This document shows, piece after piece, positions 61,864 through 64,000 of a stretch of 64,000 nucleotides of DNA (the stretch's first letter is position 1; every line of letters starts with the position of its first letter). A model generated the notes under the pieces. It searched no databases and was not told the origin of the DNA. It saw nothing but the letters and a program-made list of their open reading frames with translations. The DNA is from Streptomyces sp. NBC_00569 (GTDB taxonomy: Bacteria; Actinomycetota; Actinomycetes; Streptomycetales; Streptomycetaceae): assembly GCF_036345255.1 (NCBI RefSeq), contig NZ_CP107783.1, positions 2,976,001 to 3,040,000 of the forward strand, given 5' to 3'. Position numbers and translations under genes: made by a program.

Positions 61864-64000
61864 CACTTGACCTCCGTCAGGATCAGGGTGTCCACGGCTC
61901 GCGGGGACAGCAGGGCGAGCTGGGCGGGGCGGATGCCGCGGAAGACGAACACCGACCGGCCTTTCACCAGGCGCCGGGTGTCGGTGATGTCCGGGTTGAG
62001 GCGCAGGAGTTCGGCGAGCGCAATGCCGTGGCGCGCGCAGACCGCCGACAGGGTCTCGCCGTTCGCGTCACGGACGGTGTGGATCTTCTCGTCGTACGTC
62101 GCCTCGCGCGCGGGAACACTCGGCCGCGGCGGGCCGGGGTCGGCGAGCAGCTCGGCGAGCTCTTCCGGGGTGGCGGACGCGGGGACGCCGTTGAAGACGT
62201 CGACGTCGACGTAGTCGACACCCGGCACGGTGTGGGCCGCCGCGAGAAGGTCGGAGAGCCGGGCGGGCCGCCCCAACTCGCTTCCCTCGTAGCCGAGTCG
62301 GCGCAGCAACACCTGCCGCAGCCGTGGTTCGACGAATTCCCAGGCGTGGTCCGGGGCGACCTTCACCCTGGCGGCGACGAGCAGCAGGACCAGCTCGCGC
62401 GCGTCCACGCGGACGGGCAGGTTGACGTCGCCGTACTCGGTGAGCGCCCCGCGCAGGGCGCGCAGGGTGGCTGATTCCCGGCTGTCCGCGTCCAGGGGCA
62501 CGTCGTCGGTGCCCGCGACCGTCACGTGCAGCACGCGCCGCCGCCCGTCGAAGAGTTCGCGTGCGGCGGCCCGTCCGATGCCTGCCCGGGAGCGGGCGAA
62601 GTCCTCGTAGTCGGCCGCCGAGACGAGCCGGTCGAGGGCGGACACGGCCAGGGGGACCGTCCGGCGGGTCAGGCCGGGGCCGTCCGCGTCGGCGCCGCCC
62701 GTCGCCGGGCGGGGGTTCGTGACGGCGGTGACGCCGAGCGGGCGGGTGAGGGGCTGGGTGAGGCGGTCGGCAGGGACGTTGGCGGCCCTGCCGGTGCCGA
62801 AGCGGTAGCGGGCGTGGACGTTCTCGTGACCGCTGGGCAGCCGCGCCCCGTGCACGCCGTCGCCGAAGGTGACCGTCGTCCGGCCGTCGGAGGCGGTGCC
62901 GGTGATGTAGGTCCGTTCGCGCGGGCCGCGTCCGGCAAGGCTGTCGACCTCGTGCCACAGGACGCCGTCGACCCGGATCTCCAGCACCGGTGTGGCCCCG
63001 AGGGGGTTGTCGTCGGCAAGCCAGGTGAGCGGGGACTGCCAGAGGGCGAACGTCTGGTTGACGCGGTCCGAGTCGCCGCTGCCGATGGCCTCCTCCCTGC
63101 TCTCGCCGTGGGTGGCCTCGACGACGTTTCCGAGGATGCGGACCGTCTCGCGGCGGTAGCGGTGGGCGAGGTCGGTGGTCAGGGTGAGGTGGGTGTGGAC
63201 GCGGTCCCCCGGCAGTCGCGGGTCCACGGTCGCGTCGGCGGCGGCGATCGTGACGACCTCGGTGGCGGTGACGCCGACCGTCCCCGGGATGTCGCTGCGC
63301 TCACCGGTCACGACGAGCGTGCGTCCGGCTCCCAGCCCGTCGTACAGCTCGGCGAGTTCGATCCCGTTGCCGTGGACCTCCTCGCCGAGCGGCTCGTCGG
63401 CCAGGCGCAGCGGCGCGCCCGCCGCGTGCACGGTGGTGTCGCGGATGTGCGACAGCAGGACGTCGAACTCGTCCAGCCAGGGGTCGGCGAGGGTGAGTTC
63501 GGTGCCGCGGCCGGTGATCCCGTAGTTGCTGTACGCCGCCGTGCGCACGGCGACGACCTGGGTGGTGACGAACGCGAGCTCGGCGTCGCCGGGTATGCCG
63601 TCCTCGGCACCCTTGGCGGGGCGCTGGATCGCGACCCAGCTGCCGACCGTGATGCCGGTGTGGACGGTGTCGAGCTGCAGCACGCGCCGGTCGACGGACT
63701 CGGGCCTGCCGGCGATGACGATCTCGACCTTGGGCTCGCTGCTGCCCACCCCGTAGCGCAGGCTCACTTCGTACTCACCGTGGGTGACCTGCTGGGTGGT
63801 GCCCGGGCGCAGGGGGATCTCCTGCGTGGTGCCGTTGTGGATGCCGACGTGGATCAGGCCGTCCTCGTCCGGACGGGACACGAACAGGGTGCAATCGGGC
63901 AGACCGTCGCGAAGGCGCGCGGTGACGCCGGGCTCCTGGGAGTCGGCGGCGGGGGTCACCCCGCCCGTACGAGTTCGGGAGTGGGGGAAGGTGAGCCGGT
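61863..64000 (-). CDS. Baseplate J/gp47-like wedge protein with C-terminal LysM, 5' end beyond the window
   Basis: The frame is open to the right edge; the GTG at 63959 would give 698 residues, but family members are longer at the N terminus, so the true start is probably outside the window. GDGVHGARLPSGHENVHARYRFGTG and RTVPLAVSALDRLVSAADYEDFARS are typical of gpJ-like baseplate assembly proteins. ADGEVNLPVRV-like sequence follows (DVNLPVRVDAREL), and PGVDYVDVDVF near the end. The last 50 residues have a LysM-like repeat (GETLSAVCARHGIALAELLRLNPDI), which may touch peptidoglycan or other baseplate parts. Confidence 0.85.
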   Translation of the reverse strand, partial: RLTFPHSRTRTGGVTPAADSQEPGVTARLRDGLPDCTLFVSRPDEDGLIHVGIHNGTTQEIPLRPGTTQQVTHGEYEVSLRYGVGSSEPKVEIVIAGRPESVDRRVLQLDTVHTGITVGSWVAIQRPAKGAEDGIPGDAELAFVTTQVVAVRTAAYSNYGITGRGTELTLADPWLDEFDVLLSHIRDTTVHAAGAPLRLADEPLGEEVHGNGIELAELYDGLGAGRTLVVTGERSDIPGTVGVTATEVVTIAAADATVDPRLPGDRVHTHLTLTTDLAHRYRRETVRILGNVVEATHGESREEAIGSGDSDRVNQTFALWQSPLTWLADDNPLGATPVLEIRVDGVLWHEVDSLAGRGPRERTYITGTASDGRTTVTFGDGVHGARLPSGHENVHARYRFGTGRAANVPADRLTQPLTRPLGVTAVTNPRPATGGADADGPGLTRRTVPLAVSALDRLVSAADYEDFARSRAGIGRAAARELFDGRRRVLHVTVAGTDDVPLDADSRESATLRALRGALTEYGDVNLPVRVDARELVLLLVAARVKVAPDHAWEFVEPRLRQVLLRRLGYEGSELGRPARLSDLLAAAHTVPGVDYVDVDVFNGVPASATPEELAELLADPGPPRPSVPAREATYDEKIHTVRDANGETLSAVCARHGIALAELLRLNPDITDTRRLVKGRSVFVFRGIRPAQLALLSPRAVDTLILTEVK

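Noticed and set aside
57982..62214. A 1410-codon open frame on the plus strand across the injection-system genes
   Set aside because: It is antisense to three genes with recognisable products and has repetitive Arg/Val/Gly-rich composition typical of GC-rich shadow frames.

Overview
The window is high-GC actinobacterial DNA, almost certainly from a Streptomyces chromosome. The evidence is frequent GTG and TTG starts, a two-domain geosmin synthase, a SAV2148-family HEPN protein, murC lying next to msrB, Tat-secreted enzymes and part of a Streptomyces-type contractile injection system. Genes are densely packed on both strands. I see no rRNA, tRNA, CRISPR array or replication origin.

Left third (1-19.4 kb). 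After the 3' end of a GMC oxidoreductase comes a minus-strand respiratory set: an SDR dehydrogenase, a type II NADH dehydrogenase, and CydA/CydB of the short, cyanide-insensitive type. Next is a tightly coupled plus-strand trio: a vanillate-demethylase-like Rieske oxygenase, a 54-residue Cys-containing protein and its reductase. A three-gene sugar ABC importer, a kinase-like APH protein and a secreted GH95 fucosidase with a ricin-type domain follow. Then come a DEDD-type exonuclease, the HEPN protein, and a copper amine oxidase split into two secreted proteins.

Middle (19.5-46 kb). glgX, treY and treZ form the glycogen-to-trehalose route, but they are dispersed among an MFS transporter, a P450, an M14 peptidase, an FHA protein and a GNAT. 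A degenerate copy of the treY 3' end lies just beyond treY. An APH/M24 peptidase pair, a phosphoesterase behind a perfect palindrome, and a PDZ protein come next. A TnpB-only IS605-type element then sits between a 5'-truncated multicopper oxidase and geosmin synthase. The tnpB and geoA reading frames stop on the same CTAG. A universal stress protein, an S9 peptidase, a Cys-rich/pentapeptide-repeat fusion and a hydrolase-P450 pair complete this part.

Right third (46-64 kb). This holds conserved housekeeping genes: msrB-murC, a pyrimidine-reductase-like protein divergent from an AFG1/ZapE-type ATPase, PhoX followed by polyphosphate kinase 2, a polysaccharide deacetylase, and a PTH2-type peptidyl-tRNA hydrolase. 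From 57.2 kb to the window end a minus-strand operon encodes the baseplate end of an extracellular contractile injection system: baseplate J-like, tail/plug protein, DUF6519 protein and amidase. It continues beyond the window.

The items most worth a second look are the geoA/IS/multicopper-oxidase junction, the split amine oxidase with Trp in place of Asn before the cofactor tyrosine, the self-contained NADH-to-oxygen module, the small protein between the Rieske oxygenase and its reductase, and the injection-system operon.
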